DNA of 32,227 nt from Marine group II euryarchaeote REDSEA-S42_B7 (lineage in GTDB: Archaea; Thermoplasmatota; Poseidoniia; Poseidoniales; Thalassarchaeaceae). The notes under the pieces are model-generated. The model was given only the letters and a program-made list of their open reading frames with translations. It had not been told where the DNA came from and searched no databases. Shown here one piece after another: positions 25,401-32,227 of the stretch. Position 1 is the stretch's first letter; each line of letters begins with the position of its first letter. A program made the position numbers and the translations under genes. The DNA is taken from contig LURZ01000009.1 of the NCBI GenBank assembly GCA_001629255.1, positions 114,227 to 146,453 on the forward strand, read 5' to 3'.

Positions 25401-28400
25401 AATTACTCACCGGCTGAGATACTGATTGTTGACAACTTGATGTACTACTCTCCACAAAGGGCAAATCCCTGGAATACTAGGGACGAGGTTTCTAGGATTA
25501 ACCTAGACAACAATACCTCCCTATCCTCAATTGATGCCGGTGCTCGCCTTGGGTTCAACGGGGTGGTCCACGGCATGAATCAGATAGGGGATGAAGTCTG
25601 GATAAGCGTAGTTGAGACATCGGGTTGGGGCGGCTCTGGAGACCCGGGTACTATCCTCAGATGGAATACGACTTCAGGAGACTGGGAGGACGACTTGCAG
25701 ACCATCGGAGACGTAGGCAGGGTAAATGCCCAATACCTAGGGGATTGCTTCCCCCTGAACGATTCCTGCGAGCTTTGGGTAGCGTATGGGGAGGATATCC
25801 TCAGACGTTTCTCTGTCCCGAATATGACTCTGCTCAATCAGTGGAACGACGTCGACGGAAGGATTAGGGGAATGGTCGAATTCCAAGGCGATTACCTCTT
25901 CGCTAGCATGAATGGGGTTCTTAGGTGGGACCCAAGTAACCAAACTTGGCTCTCGTCATGGCTTCCCGGAGACGGCCTCCCTCAAGACTCTGAGTTAGAC
26001 TTCTATTCCATGAAAGTAGTAGGGAACGACCTCTGGGCCGCCTCTGGATACGGTAATGACGGACATGTTATGCGGCTTTCAGGTAACAACAGTAACTGGA
26101 CTGTTTGGGACGTGGATACTAACGATATCCCCGATGGGTACGGTGCTGACATCATTCTCTGCCAAGACATAGTACACATTGCGATGGGCTTCTCCGCATG
26201 GCAGTGGTGGGCAGTCGGTGGGGGGATAGCTCGCTTCGATCTTTCTGACCATGATGGCGATGGCGTGACAGAGGAGTGGATTACTCCGATTACAGAGGAC
26301 AACTCGAATATGGTAGACAGGGATGCAAGAGCACTAGCCTGCGACGAACAGAATGAAATTCTGTACGTGGGTTTTGACACCGACAACGTAGGGATAGATC
26401 GATTCGACTACTCATCCAATAACTTCCTAGATACTCTTACCCCGGAAATGGGCGTCTCGGAGGACCCAGTCTTCCCTGGTGGAATGCTCTTCGACGAGGA
26501 CCTACTGTTGGTCGCTCACTTCGATGGTGAGGGGGGAATCACTCGTGTCTTAACATCGGGCACAACGGCCACTTCAGGACAGGTTATCGGACAAGGTATG
26601 GATTCATGCTCAATAGTCAGAGCCCCCACTGCTGTGCGTTCTTACGCGATCGGCAGGTCTGGGGACCTTTCTGGTATTAACAGGGTTGACAGGCTGGATT
26701 CAACCGGTCTCATAGAGGGAGGCTTCGACGAGCTCGTCGGCCTCCCCTCTGGGGTCGTTCACGAGATGATTTCGAACGGGACTCACGTTTGGGTGACGGT
26801 TGGGTCTTCCGAGTATTCGTACCTGGCTTCTACGGTACTGCAGGGGGAAATTCTGGATAATGGGTCAGTCTTCTGGCAATACGGTTTTGACGCATTCACC
26901 GAATCAATAAATGAAATCCTGTTAGTAGACGAAGAGATATGGGCCTCCACCGTTGGGAATGGGCTCTTCTCGTTCAACCTCACCCAGAGATCATACCAAC
27001 CAACCCCCCCATCTCTCCACAATCAGATGGATGGTCTTCTCATGGATGGAGAGCAGATGTTTGTGGGCTTGATGGGCTGGGACGGCAGCTCTGCTGGTTT
27101 CCAGTCCTTCGATCCTGGCTCTCGAACGTGGGGCCAGGGTAGCCTGTTGGCTGGATTGCCCAGCAACATAGTAACTGACTTCGTTCAGTTCGGTGAGCAT
27201 GTCCTGATTTCCACTCACGGTGGTATAGGTCTTTGGAACCAGACAAAGTATGGCTGGGACGACCCAATCACAACTGTTGACGGCCTGCCGACACCGATTT
27301 CTAACCACCTTTTCATTCCTCCTTCCCCCGTTCTCGGAAACGGCTCTGTCCTTATTGGAGGACCGACTGGCATGATAGTCCTGGATCAGAACCTCGGGAT
27401 GGTTGGCTCGATCGGAAGATCGGATGGCCTTGTCGGAGACTTCGTTTCCGGGATTGTCTATGCTGACTCGGTCTCCAGGGAAGTGAACGACTCGTCCACC
27501 GGCTCTTTGGTAACCATACACCATGACGCCGCCCTCTTCATCTCCCACAATGGACAGGGTTTGACCAGGCCAGGGGTCTCTGCTTGGGACCTAGGAACCG
27601 ACAGCTCGAATGGGACGTACAATATTGACATGATCCCCAGCAATGACGTAAGCGCCGTGGAGACCGATATCTGGGGGGTACATATCGCCACCTCTGTCCA
27701 ACCACTAGTTCACTGGAACGCATCCTCGATGAAAATAGAGGCCGGACCAGGGGGAATAGATCTCCAGGCTTGGCCAATCACTGAACTAACATCGGATGGA
27801 AATCACCTAGCTGCTATCTCAGCCAGCAAGATTAGCATTGTAGAGGCAACCGGCGACCATGGCGTCGTCAAGATTGGAGAAATGGCCGGAGCGGTATCTG
27901 GGGATGCAGATTTGTGGATGGGTCTAGCCGTAATAGGAGAAGATGGACTCCACATATTCAAGCCGATGGAGACTCTAGTTGAGATTCCGAGGGAGAATCA
28001 GCGGCGGGCCTTCCCGTTAACGGCTATCTTCGCTGACAGGACCATGGACATCACGGAAAGCACCAGACCAGGGATGCAGACCGTATTCGCGTCCTCAGAT
28101 AACCCCATCACTATCCCACTGGACCGGAACCAGGAGAACTCCTCCGAGATTCTCTTTTATCCCGGGGCCCTGACTTTCTCTTCTCCAGAGAGCGGTTCGT
28201 GGGTATGGGCCAGATCGACCAACCTGAATTACACTGGAAGCTGGAACCTGGCTTCTCTTGACCGTGGGATCGAGGAGGCATTCCAGACTGCGATATTCGA
28301 TACCCAACCTGGATCGCTTTCCTCTACAGTACACCTCCAGATGCAGTCACCTACCGATGGTAAACTCAAGATCAGGATTACTTACGACTGGGAGAGACTA

Positions 28401-31025
28401 GAGGCCCCAACAGTCATGACCAGCCTCTATGACAGGCCCAATGACGGAGGCGGGGTTCTGCATGCATCCTGGATGCCTGCCCAGGACTCTGCATGGTACG
28501 CCTACAGAGTATATCTTTGGGACTCCACTGATAATCCAAACTGGAATCCAACCAAGGACGACCTCGATGACCTCCCTTCATACCAGAGAATCCCGTACTG
28601 GTCTCAGACCACCACTGTTTTCCAAACAGGTAACAGCAATGGTTCTGAGGTACCGCTATCAGACCAGAGGCAGTACAGGGCCGCGATAGCAATCGAGTAT
28701 CCAGACGGAAGCCTCGGAGACCCGGTTTCATGGGAAGGCAACGCTACTCCGACCGATGAGATTCCATCCCCGCCAGAATGGCTCGTCGTCCAACCAGTAT
28801 CAGGAGGGGTTCCAGGAACCGTGACAGCAGAGTGGTCTGCCTGTCGGGAGCTAGACCCCCAACTAACCAGAATCTGGGCTGTCCAGCAAGAGATAACCAA
28901 CGCCCTGGCCCTTTCCGAACCGATGGACTTCGCATTCGCTGCTGGTAACTCGACAACCCTTGAGTTAGACGGAAACGTGCCATACTGGTTCGCAGTCGTA
29001 TGCGTCGACGAGTCGGGGCAGTTCAATCCATCTAACGCCACAGTCGTGGGTCCAGTTGTGACTGCTGGAGGCCTGAATGACGGGATAGCCCCAATGCCGA
29101 TTACCGGGACCTCCGCGAACGACGCCCCCAACGACGAGGGAAGCCGAATCGAGGTAAGTTGGAACCCAAACCAGGAGGCGGACTGTTCCTACCACGTCAT
29201 CTACATCCTCCCTGCATCTGGATGGACCGCTCCTACCTCTGTAGACGGCTGGCCTGTAGCCGAGATCATTCCCGACTGCACCACCGATGAGGTAATCATA
29301 GACTCAATTGGAAACACCACCCTGGAGAACGACATCGTCTATTGGATAGGTGTCGTAGCAGTGGATGACTGGGGTAATAAGGACGTAGACAATGTCGTAG
29401 TGGTAGAAACAGCCAGCTATTCTGAGCTAGACTCTTCTGAATTCTCCCCGCCCGATTTAGTCACTGGCCTACAAGCCTGGGACCATCCCGAGGACGATGG
29501 AACCGCGATAGACGTTAGTTGGGACAGGACGATGGCAGAGGACTTCAGCCACTACACTGTTTGGGCATCCGACTTCCCTCTGGACGACCTAACAGACGTA
29601 TACGAGTCATGCGAGGCCACTGGCAACTGCAACGTCCTGACAATAGACCAGAGGCAGATAGGAAACTCTCCAAGATTGGATGTGACTCTTACGACCGCCC
29701 TATATGGCTCCGAACCAGACTCGCTGACACCATCTCGCATATCGCCTGACATACCCCTCTACGTCACGGTCACCATCCATGACATCGCTGGAAACGTCTT
29801 CCTGGCTGGACTGAGCGATCACTTGGCTCTAGTTACCCCAATAGACAACAGGGGCGATATGTTCCCCCCTGAGAGGCTAGCAGCCCCCGACTTGGAGGAC
29901 CGATCGCCCGACTCCGGCAATGGGGTCTTCGTCACGTTCCCATCCAGTACGGCCCAGGACATCGGAGAATACCTCCTATTCGCCGTCGCAGGAGCCCCAT
30001 TCGATAACACCGAGGGTCTAGAGCCAGCATTGACTCTGGACAGGACCCAGTGGGGACGCACCCTAATCGAGACGGTCTCCGGAGGTGGAGCCATACGGCC
30101 AGACATCCCAGTCTGGGTTGCAGTTGTGCCTGTGGACACATCAGGGAACGCCTGGACTGACAATCTGGAGACATCCATGATAAGTCCAGTGGACGAGAAC
30201 TCACAGGACCCAGGAATGCACCTCCCCGAGGTCACAGAGATCATGGCATATTGGGACCCATCGGGAAATCGAATCGAGGTCCTTTGGACAGACTCTGAAG
30301 ACCCCCAGGTGAAATCGTACACGATGTATGCCAGCACCATGGAATTCTCAGACACCAGGGACGCCATTCCTGTGCAATCATCGATAACATCCTCGAACGC
30401 GTCATTCGAGTCTATAGGCCCGTCACCGGTCAACCCATCGACCGCGTACTGGATAACAGTGGTAGCATTCGATGGGGAAGTCCACAGGCTAGCCGTGGAC
30501 TCTATCAGGGTATACCCACTTTCTGAGATGTCCCCCGGAGGAAATGGAGATGGTTCAGGATTAGGAGGCGAGTCGTGGTTCGACCAACTGGTGGATGGGG
30601 ATCTGAACACCGTCATCCTGATGGTCTCTGCTCTGATGATCATCCTTGGCGCCGCCCTAATCATCAGACCCAGGCAGAGATCAGCACCACAACCCTGGGA
30701 AATGGGGACACAGGAGGTAGAGTTGGAGGAGGAGCTTACAAGGGAGGCCCTTGGGATATCAGAGGAGGAGGAGATAGCTTCGAGCTCGATTCTGAGTCAG
30801 ACCGATATAATCTCAGAGGACCAAACCGAAGATGTGGAAGAGACCACCATGGAAGAAATCCCACTGGACGAGTCATGGGAGCCAGATGCCTCAGTCGGGG
30901 AGATTCTGAGCACGCAGACCGAGGAAATCGGCCTGGAGGGGTTGAACGACCTGGCAGATGAACTCGAGGGAGAGGATGACGACATCGATGTGTCGTTCCT
31001 AGATGATGTCTTGGATGAAAACTGA
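22431..31025 (+). CDS. Giant cell-surface protein: beta-propeller repeats, FN3-like modules, C-terminal membrane anchor
   Basis: The protein has 2864 residues. An N-terminal signal-like segment (about 12-28, AKAIALATLMILLPWGA) starts it. From about 190 to 1850 there are many propeller-type blades, each with a pattern like WIGTSGSGVHRL or YIATEDAGVMRIDL, resembling two-component-regulator propeller repeats. A poly-glycine linker near 841-851 breaks the series. About six FN3-like modules follow, starting near 1990, 2110, 2214, 2338, 2477 and 2596 (e.g. GTAIDVSWDRTMAEDFSHY). A Gly-rich stretch (about 2702) leads to one membrane span (about 2725-2746, VILMVSALMIILGAALII), basic stop-transfer residues and a ~115-residue acidic tail ending DVSFLDDVLDEN. 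Topology would be mostly extracellular with a cytoplasmic tail. Many N-x-S/T sites fit archaeal N-glycosylation. Ligand and role are unknown; adhesion, polymer binding or sensing are possible. Confidence 0.88.
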   Translation: MYASGKTTGERAKAIALATLMILLPWGANQSPPSDLESDYIDTNYISSKSWGVNGSNDTGWIVLDATGSDLENGTPALSDFFMEFAPGAVIDNLTFEVAVNGSDGYWVNQPQISVMDTQTSILDWSGRGDLGRQNAFSDNSPSLVDGILDSSLKPNTISDASWQIPTGIEITDLVIQALRPVDPKLSFSPTEVSIHGSAYNPFDGRLYILVDDDLLVLDDNANKRIIDIIPDISGRSIATDPNRDMLYIGDEVGNVTAMGLSDSDYVSDFPEEINSSISDPILALATDIFGVLWGASECSIHYLMPAKGSLWKSLNFCSTFQDETPFELYIDGRNLFLATEDHGIRVIEYNVSSGDPTSIVIERNVVWDDSNLLSGNSIADIAVSDDILYIATSNSGIDRFDISSESWVPSWTSSNWLSSDITIGLAVTPGWLYILGEQQVQMYDTDVLLFSSEISLSDLGLSGSGNSISPWPGGQSRSPSDSLAIIGDSSGTMGRILGDVSDGSFPLVSSPSIEDAQITAIIDDGEAGEFWITSGTIIDMMDKRDNLWKEPVDISDSIPTIESGEVSITSIEQDQDGWVWIGTSGSGVHRLSNVDGSHFGKIQGTNSESITSLAFDSNTATLVIGHSDAGISLYSTDSNSVIGTFSESEGLDSNRIRDIATRFGIAYIATEDAGVMRIDLSTPEIIGSWQSLGVDNLDTAPVAVDGEVIYLGLPGLGILLIDRLTSDIVDLWTPDDPNGIPDEDVNTLALDFFGGLLVGSEVQNTGANSNGGLARWDGSNWQLLPTSIPGWNNDPFEFYDVSSDASGVYAGTNRGACMWNWPDPNNPQSQFTLEDCWTTGGNGGGGGGGDGMPSRFVIAVDPIGPDLLYAGTTEGAAVINTSNGTVVEVWTAGDDTERARAHKYLDTLYLGFENLGIARFNLTSGNWLSSWDGSQGILDDDDVTVLIEGREEGTMWAGGDFGLTLIDLVNGTVLKQWDRGNNQDGPTLPNYSPAEILIVDNLMYYSPQRANPWNTRDEVSRINLDNNTSLSSIDAGARLGFNGVVHGMNQIGDEVWISVVETSGWGGSGDPGTILRWNTTSGDWEDDLQTIGDVGRVNAQYLGDCFPLNDSCELWVAYGEDILRRFSVPNMTLLNQWNDVDGRIRGMVEFQGDYLFASMNGVLRWDPSNQTWLSSWLPGDGLPQDSELDFYSMKVVGNDLWAASGYGNDGHVMRLSGNNSNWTVWDVDTNDIPDGYGADIILCQDIVHIAMGFSAWQWWAVGGGIARFDLSDHDGDGVTEEWITPITEDNSNMVDRDARALACDEQNEILYVGFDTDNVGIDRFDYSSNNFLDTLTPEMGVSEDPVFPGGMLFDEDLLLVAHFDGEGGITRVLTSGTTATSGQVIGQGMDSCSIVRAPTAVRSYAIGRSGDLSGINRVDRLDSTGLIEGGFDELVGLPSGVVHEMISNGTHVWVTVGSSEYSYLASTVLQGEILDNGSVFWQYGFDAFTESINEILLVDEEIWASTVGNGLFSFNLTQRSYQPTPPSLHNQMDGLLMDGEQMFVGLMGWDGSSAGFQSFDPGSRTWGQGSLLAGLPSNIVTDFVQFGEHVLISTHGGIGLWNQTKYGWDDPITTVDGLPTPISNHLFIPPSPVLGNGSVLIGGPTGMIVLDQNLGMVGSIGRSDGLVGDFVSGIVYADSVSREVNDSSTGSLVTIHHDAALFISHNGQGLTRPGVSAWDLGTDSSNGTYNIDMIPSNDVSAVETDIWGVHIATSVQPLVHWNASSMKIEAGPGGIDLQAWPITELTSDGNHLAAISASKISIVEATGDHGVVKIGEMAGAVSGDADLWMGLAVIGEDGLHIFKPMETLVEIPRENQRRAFPLTAIFADRTMDITESTRPGMQTVFASSDNPITIPLDRNQENSSEILFYPGALTFSSPESGSWVWARSTNLNYTGSWNLASLDRGIEEAFQTAIFDTQPGSLSSTVHLQMQSPTDGKLKIRITYDWERLEAPTVMTSLYDRPNDGGGVLHASWMPAQDSAWYAYRVYLWDSTDNPNWNPTKDDLDDLPSYQRIPYWSQTTTVFQTGNSNGSEVPLSDQRQYRAAIAIEYPDGSLGDPVSWEGNATPTDEIPSPPEWLVVQPVSGGVPGTVTAEWSACRELDPQLTRIWAVQQEITNALALSEPMDFAFAAGNSTTLELDGNVPYWFAVVCVDESGQFNPSNATVVGPVVTAGGLNDGIAPMPITGTSANDAPNDEGSRIEVSWNPNQEADCSYHVIYILPASGWTAPTSVDGWPVAEIIPDCTTDEVIIDSIGNTTLENDIVYWIGVVAVDDWGNKDVDNVVVVETASYSELDSSEFSPPDLVTGLQAWDHPEDDGTAIDVSWDRTMAEDFSHYTVWASDFPLDDLTDVYESCEATGNCNVLTIDQRQIGNSPRLDVTLTTALYGSEPDSLTPSRISPDIPLYVTVTIHDIAGNVFLAGLSDHLALVTPIDNRGDMFPPERLAAPDLEDRSPDSGNGVFVTFPSSTAQDIGEYLLFAVAGAPFDNTEGLEPALTLDRTQWGRTLIETVSGGGAIRPDIPVWVAVVPVDTSGNAWTDNLETSMISPVDENSQDPGMHLPEVTEIMAYWDPSGNRIEVLWTDSEDPQVKSYTMYASTMEFSDTRDAIPVQSSITSSNASFESIGPSPVNPSTAYWITVVAFDGEVHRLAVDSIRVYPLSEMSPGGNGDGSGLGGESWFDQLVDGDLNTVILMVSALMIILGAALIIRPRQRSAPQPWEMGTQEVELEEELTREALGISEEEEIASSSILSQTDIISEDQTEDVEETTMEEIPLDESWEPDASVGEILSTQTEEIGLEGLNDLADELEGEDDDIDVSFLDDVLDEN
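24951..24985 (+). repeat. Gly codon run (poly-glycine linker) inside the giant gene
   Basis: A purine-rich GGN run encodes about nine glycines with one Asn, after an acidic/Cys-containing blade (ECWTT-like region) and before GMPSRFVIAVD. It probably marks a flexible hinge between two propeller blocks. It is also a place where sequencing or replication slippage could change the length. Confidence 0.6.
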
Positions 31026-31446
31026 GACAGGCTCCCAGACCGTAGCCTTGAAGGACAATCCTCCGCTGGTTGTTACGAGCGTAATGCCAGTATGCAGGTT
31101 GTGCAAGCAGAACTACCCTCAGTCCCAGTTCATTACCGGGAACGGGCCTAGGTACCAGGTCTGCGCGAGGTGCGGGGTCGAACATGGTCTGGCGGATCCA
31201 GAAGACACCCCGCAACTGTACTCGGACGAGATTCTCAATGCCAGGCTGTCCCTCTACACGAGGAGGCACCTACCTTGGGTATCGGTGCTCATGGGGTGGA
31301 TCCTCTTCCTCTCCATAGGGAGGGGGATAGAGCTCTGGTCCGGGCTTTTCTTCGGCGCCCTTGCGATTTCCTCACTCATCATCCCCGTCCTTCACATAAT
31401 GGGGAAGACTAGGTTCCTCGCCGAATTGGCAAAGATTACCCCTTGA
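31003..31446 (+). CDS. Small zinc-ribbon protein with two membrane spans
   Basis: The protein has up to 147 residues. A CxxC pair (VCRLCKQNYP) and a second CxxC pair (YQVCARCGVEHG) about 20 residues later form a zinc ribbon near the N-terminus. Two hydrophobic segments follow (WVSVLMGWILFLSIG and LFFGALAISSLIIPVLHIM), so the ribbon is probably cytoplasmic and tethered to the membrane. Starts at ATG 31003, 31006 or 31015 would overlap the giant gene's stop (31023-31025); ATG 31084 (MPVCRLCK) starts directly at the ribbon and is plausible. There is no clear ribosome binding site at any of them. Immediate linkage to the giant surface gene suggests co-expression. I do not recognise the family. 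Confidence 0.7.
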   Translation: MMSWMKTETGSQTVALKDNPPLVVTSVMPVCRLCKQNYPQSQFITGNGPRYQVCARCGVEHGLADPEDTPQLYSDEILNARLSLYTRRHLPWVSVLMGWILFLSIGRGIELWSGLFFGALAISSLIIPVLHIMGKTRFLAELAKITP

Positions 31447-31495
31447 GACCAACGCAGGAACCCTTGAAATACGTAACATGCTTCTCCCATACCAG

Positions 31496-31514
31496 AGGGA
31501 ACGGAGGGTTCCCT
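31496..31514 (+). terminator. Hairpin after the zinc-ribbon gene, possible terminator or processing site
   Basis: AGGGAAC and GTTCCCT can form a 7-base-pair stem with a 5-base loop (GGAGG), 50 bases after the zinc-ribbon gene stop. No T-run follows, so it does not look like a bacterial-type terminator. Archaeal termination usually depends on T-runs, so an RNA stability or processing role is as likely. Confidence 0.25.
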
Positions 31515-31534
31515 GAGAAAGCCAGTGAGATTGG

Positions 31535-31684
31535 ATGATGAGAAAAGGAGGAGTCAGGACAGGATTAAGAGTAATCGGAAACATCTGGAATTGCGCTCAA
31601 TGCAGCGTTTTTACAGTTGCCGGATACGTGTCTAGACTCGCTCTTAGCAACCATCCAACCTACTCTGGAATGATGGAAAACTAG
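31535..31684 (+). CDS. Possible 49-residue CxxC protein
   Basis: An open frame from ATG ATG at 31535 encodes 49 residues: a basic N-terminus ([12 protein letters not shown]), a segment [17 protein letters not shown] with one CxxC, and a polar end. It fills the otherwise empty 252-base gap between the zinc-ribbon gene and the calcium-binding surface gene. Its stop TAG (31682-31684) overlaps the ribosome binding site of the next gene, an arrangement typical of coupled genes. There is only a weak upstream ribosome binding site. It may be a real small protein or a chance frame; no family was recognised. Confidence 0.35.
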   Translation: MMRKGGVRTGLRVIGNIWNCAQCSVFTVAGYVSRLALSNHPTYSGMMEN

Positions 31685-31691
31685 GAAGTGA
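31683..31691 (+). promoter_or_regulatory. Ribosome binding site of the last gene
   Basis: AGGAAGTGA, close to the AGGAGGTGA consensus, lies seven bases before ATG 31699 and sets this start. Confidence 0.6.
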
Positions 31692-31698
31692 ATTACAA

Positions 31699-32227
31699 AT
31701 GTACAATCAGAAGAAAGCAAGTTTGTTGACAGCCATGCTATTGGTGCTGATGGCCGGGTCTACCGGAGTAGCAGCCGATGGTTCAGACCCCCTTGACCCC
31801 TCCGACGGAGGAGCCGACTGGGATGGGGACGGTTTGACCAATGCGGAAGAGCAAGCCGCTGGGACAGACATGAACAACGCAGATACCGACAATGACGGTA
31901 TGCCGGACGGGTGGGAGGTCAACTATGGACTAAACCCCAACTCCGCCAGTGACAGCAGTGCAGATCCAGACGGTGACGGACTAGACAACCTGGAGGAGTA
32001 TCAGGCAGGAACCAACCCGAACAACGCAGATACCGACGGCGATGGTACCTCTGACGCGAATGACCCCTACCCGAACGACCCCAACGACGGGGCCGCCTCG
32101 GACTCGGATGGCGACGGGATACCCGACGCATACGATCCAGACTTCCAAGGTGACGGAACCGGAGACGGTGGCACCGAGGGCGGTGGAGAAGGAGAGGACG
32201 GTCAGGGCCAGGGCCAGGGACAAGGAC
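31699..32227 (+). CDS. Secreted protein with thrombospondin type 3-like calcium-binding repeats, 3' partial
   Basis: The frame runs off the right edge, so 176 residues are visible. The N-terminus [20 protein letters not shown] with [10 protein letters not shown] is a clear signal peptide with an A-x-A-like cleavage region. The rest is Asp/Gly/Asn-rich and repeats the pattern D-x-D-G-D-G-L-x-x-x-E-E ([52 protein letters not shown]), i.e. thrombospondin type 3/EF-hand-like calcium-binding loops, with GTDP/GTNP-type spacers typical of secreted microbial surface proteins. Toward the edge it turns into Gly/Glu-rich and Gly-Gln repeats. It lies directly downstream of the giant surface gene, suggesting a shared cell-envelope role. 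Function beyond calcium binding cannot be told. Confidence 0.85.
   Translation, partial: MYNQKKASLLTAMLLVLMAGSTGVAADGSDPLDPSDGGADWDGDGLTNAEEQAAGTDMNNADTDNDGMPDGWEVNYGLNPNSASDSSADPDGDGLDNLEEYQAGTNPNNADTDGDGTSDANDPYPNDPNDGAASDSDGDGIPDAYDPDFQGDGTGDGGTEGGGEGEDGQGQGQGQG
31872..32037 (+). repeat. Direct repeat within the calcium-binding repeats
   Basis: GAACAACGCAGATACCGAC occurs at 31872-31890 and again at 32019-32037, 147 bases (49 codons) apart and in frame. It encodes NNADTD in both copies. It suggests recent duplication of a repeat unit within the gene. Confidence 0.7.
32201..32227 (+). repeat. Short tandem hexamer repeat encoding Gly-Gln
   Basis: CAGGGC-type hexamers repeat about four times with slight variation and encode (Gln-Gly)n. 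The run reaches the window edge, so its length is unknown. Such runs are prone to length change and would form a flexible linker. Confidence 0.6.

Noticed and set aside
29819-30664. 281-codon minus-strand open frame inside the FN3 region
   Set aside because: Antisense shadow of FN3-like modules; no start signal and no family features.
31447-31534. Possible tRNA or small RNA gene in the gap after the zinc-ribbon gene
   Set aside because: Only one 7-base-pair hairpin could be found; there is no cloverleaf, no T-loop GTTC box in the right setting and no acceptor stem.
31699-32227. Minus-strand open frames opposite the Ca-binding protein
   Set aside because: They are Arg- or Val-rich reversals of Asp/Gly codons; the plus frame has a signal peptide, a good ribosome binding site and repeated calcium loops.
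1-32227. CRISPR arrays, insertion sequences, integrases, toxin-antitoxin pairs or restriction systems
   Set aside because: None was seen by eye: no regularly spaced repeats, no transposase motifs and no small paired genes of that type.

Overview
The window looks like a chromosomal segment of a planktonic euryarchaeon, most likely Marine Group II (Poseidoniales) or a close relative. The archaeal signature is the block rps13-rps4-rps11-rpo3 (RNA polymerase subunit D) followed by an archaeal-type pantoate kinase, together with TATA-like elements about 30 nt upstream of several start codons and GGAGGTGA-like ribosome binding sites. Mixed with this are clearly bacterial-type enzymes (homodimeric pyruvate dehydrogenase E1, bacterial-type leucyl-tRNA synthetase, ATP-type PEP carboxykinase, malic enzyme fused to a phosphotransacetylase-like domain), as expected for a surface-water heterotroph with much acquired bacterial metabolism. 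The lineage assignment is inference from gene content; no database was searched. Layout, left to right: (1) 1-3596, plus strand: tail of a GNAT acetyltransferase, aceE, and a translationally coupled small protein with a LETM1-like domain. (2) 3598-4308, minus: metallo-beta-lactamase-fold hydrolase, divergent from the next block. (3) 4382-8648, plus: leuS, a DCC-family thiol protein, and a TPD-motif nuclease related to eukaryotic CDIN1/C15orf41. (4) 18216 down to 8652, minus: a 1242-residue protein with about 35 membrane spans, a membrane-anchored FKBP-like protein, a THUMP-like methyltransferase, rps13, rps4, rps11, rpo3 and pantoate kinase. (5) 18294-19955 plus and 22240-19952 minus: pckA and maeB, convergent with overlapping stop codons. 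(6) 22431-32227, plus: a surface locus with a 2864-residue beta-propeller/FN3 protein, a zinc-ribbon membrane protein, a possible 49-residue CxxC protein, and the start of a secreted thrombospondin-type-3-like calcium-binding protein that runs off the window. How the genes fit together: aceE, pckA and maeB all act at the pyruvate/PEP/oxaloacetate/malate node, and pantoate kinase supplies CoA, the acceptor of the AceE complex. The ribosomal/RNAP block is core information processing. The right third appears devoted to the cell envelope and has visibly higher G+C in places. The genome is very compact: all three convergent gene pairs meet within 3 bases or overlap. I saw no tRNA, rRNA, CRISPR array, insertion sequence or integrase. 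The points most worth following are the LETM1-like partner of aceE, an EF-hand-like loop in Rpo3 where many archaea carry Fe-S clusters, the CDIN1-like nuclease, the very large multi-span membrane protein, and the giant surface locus.
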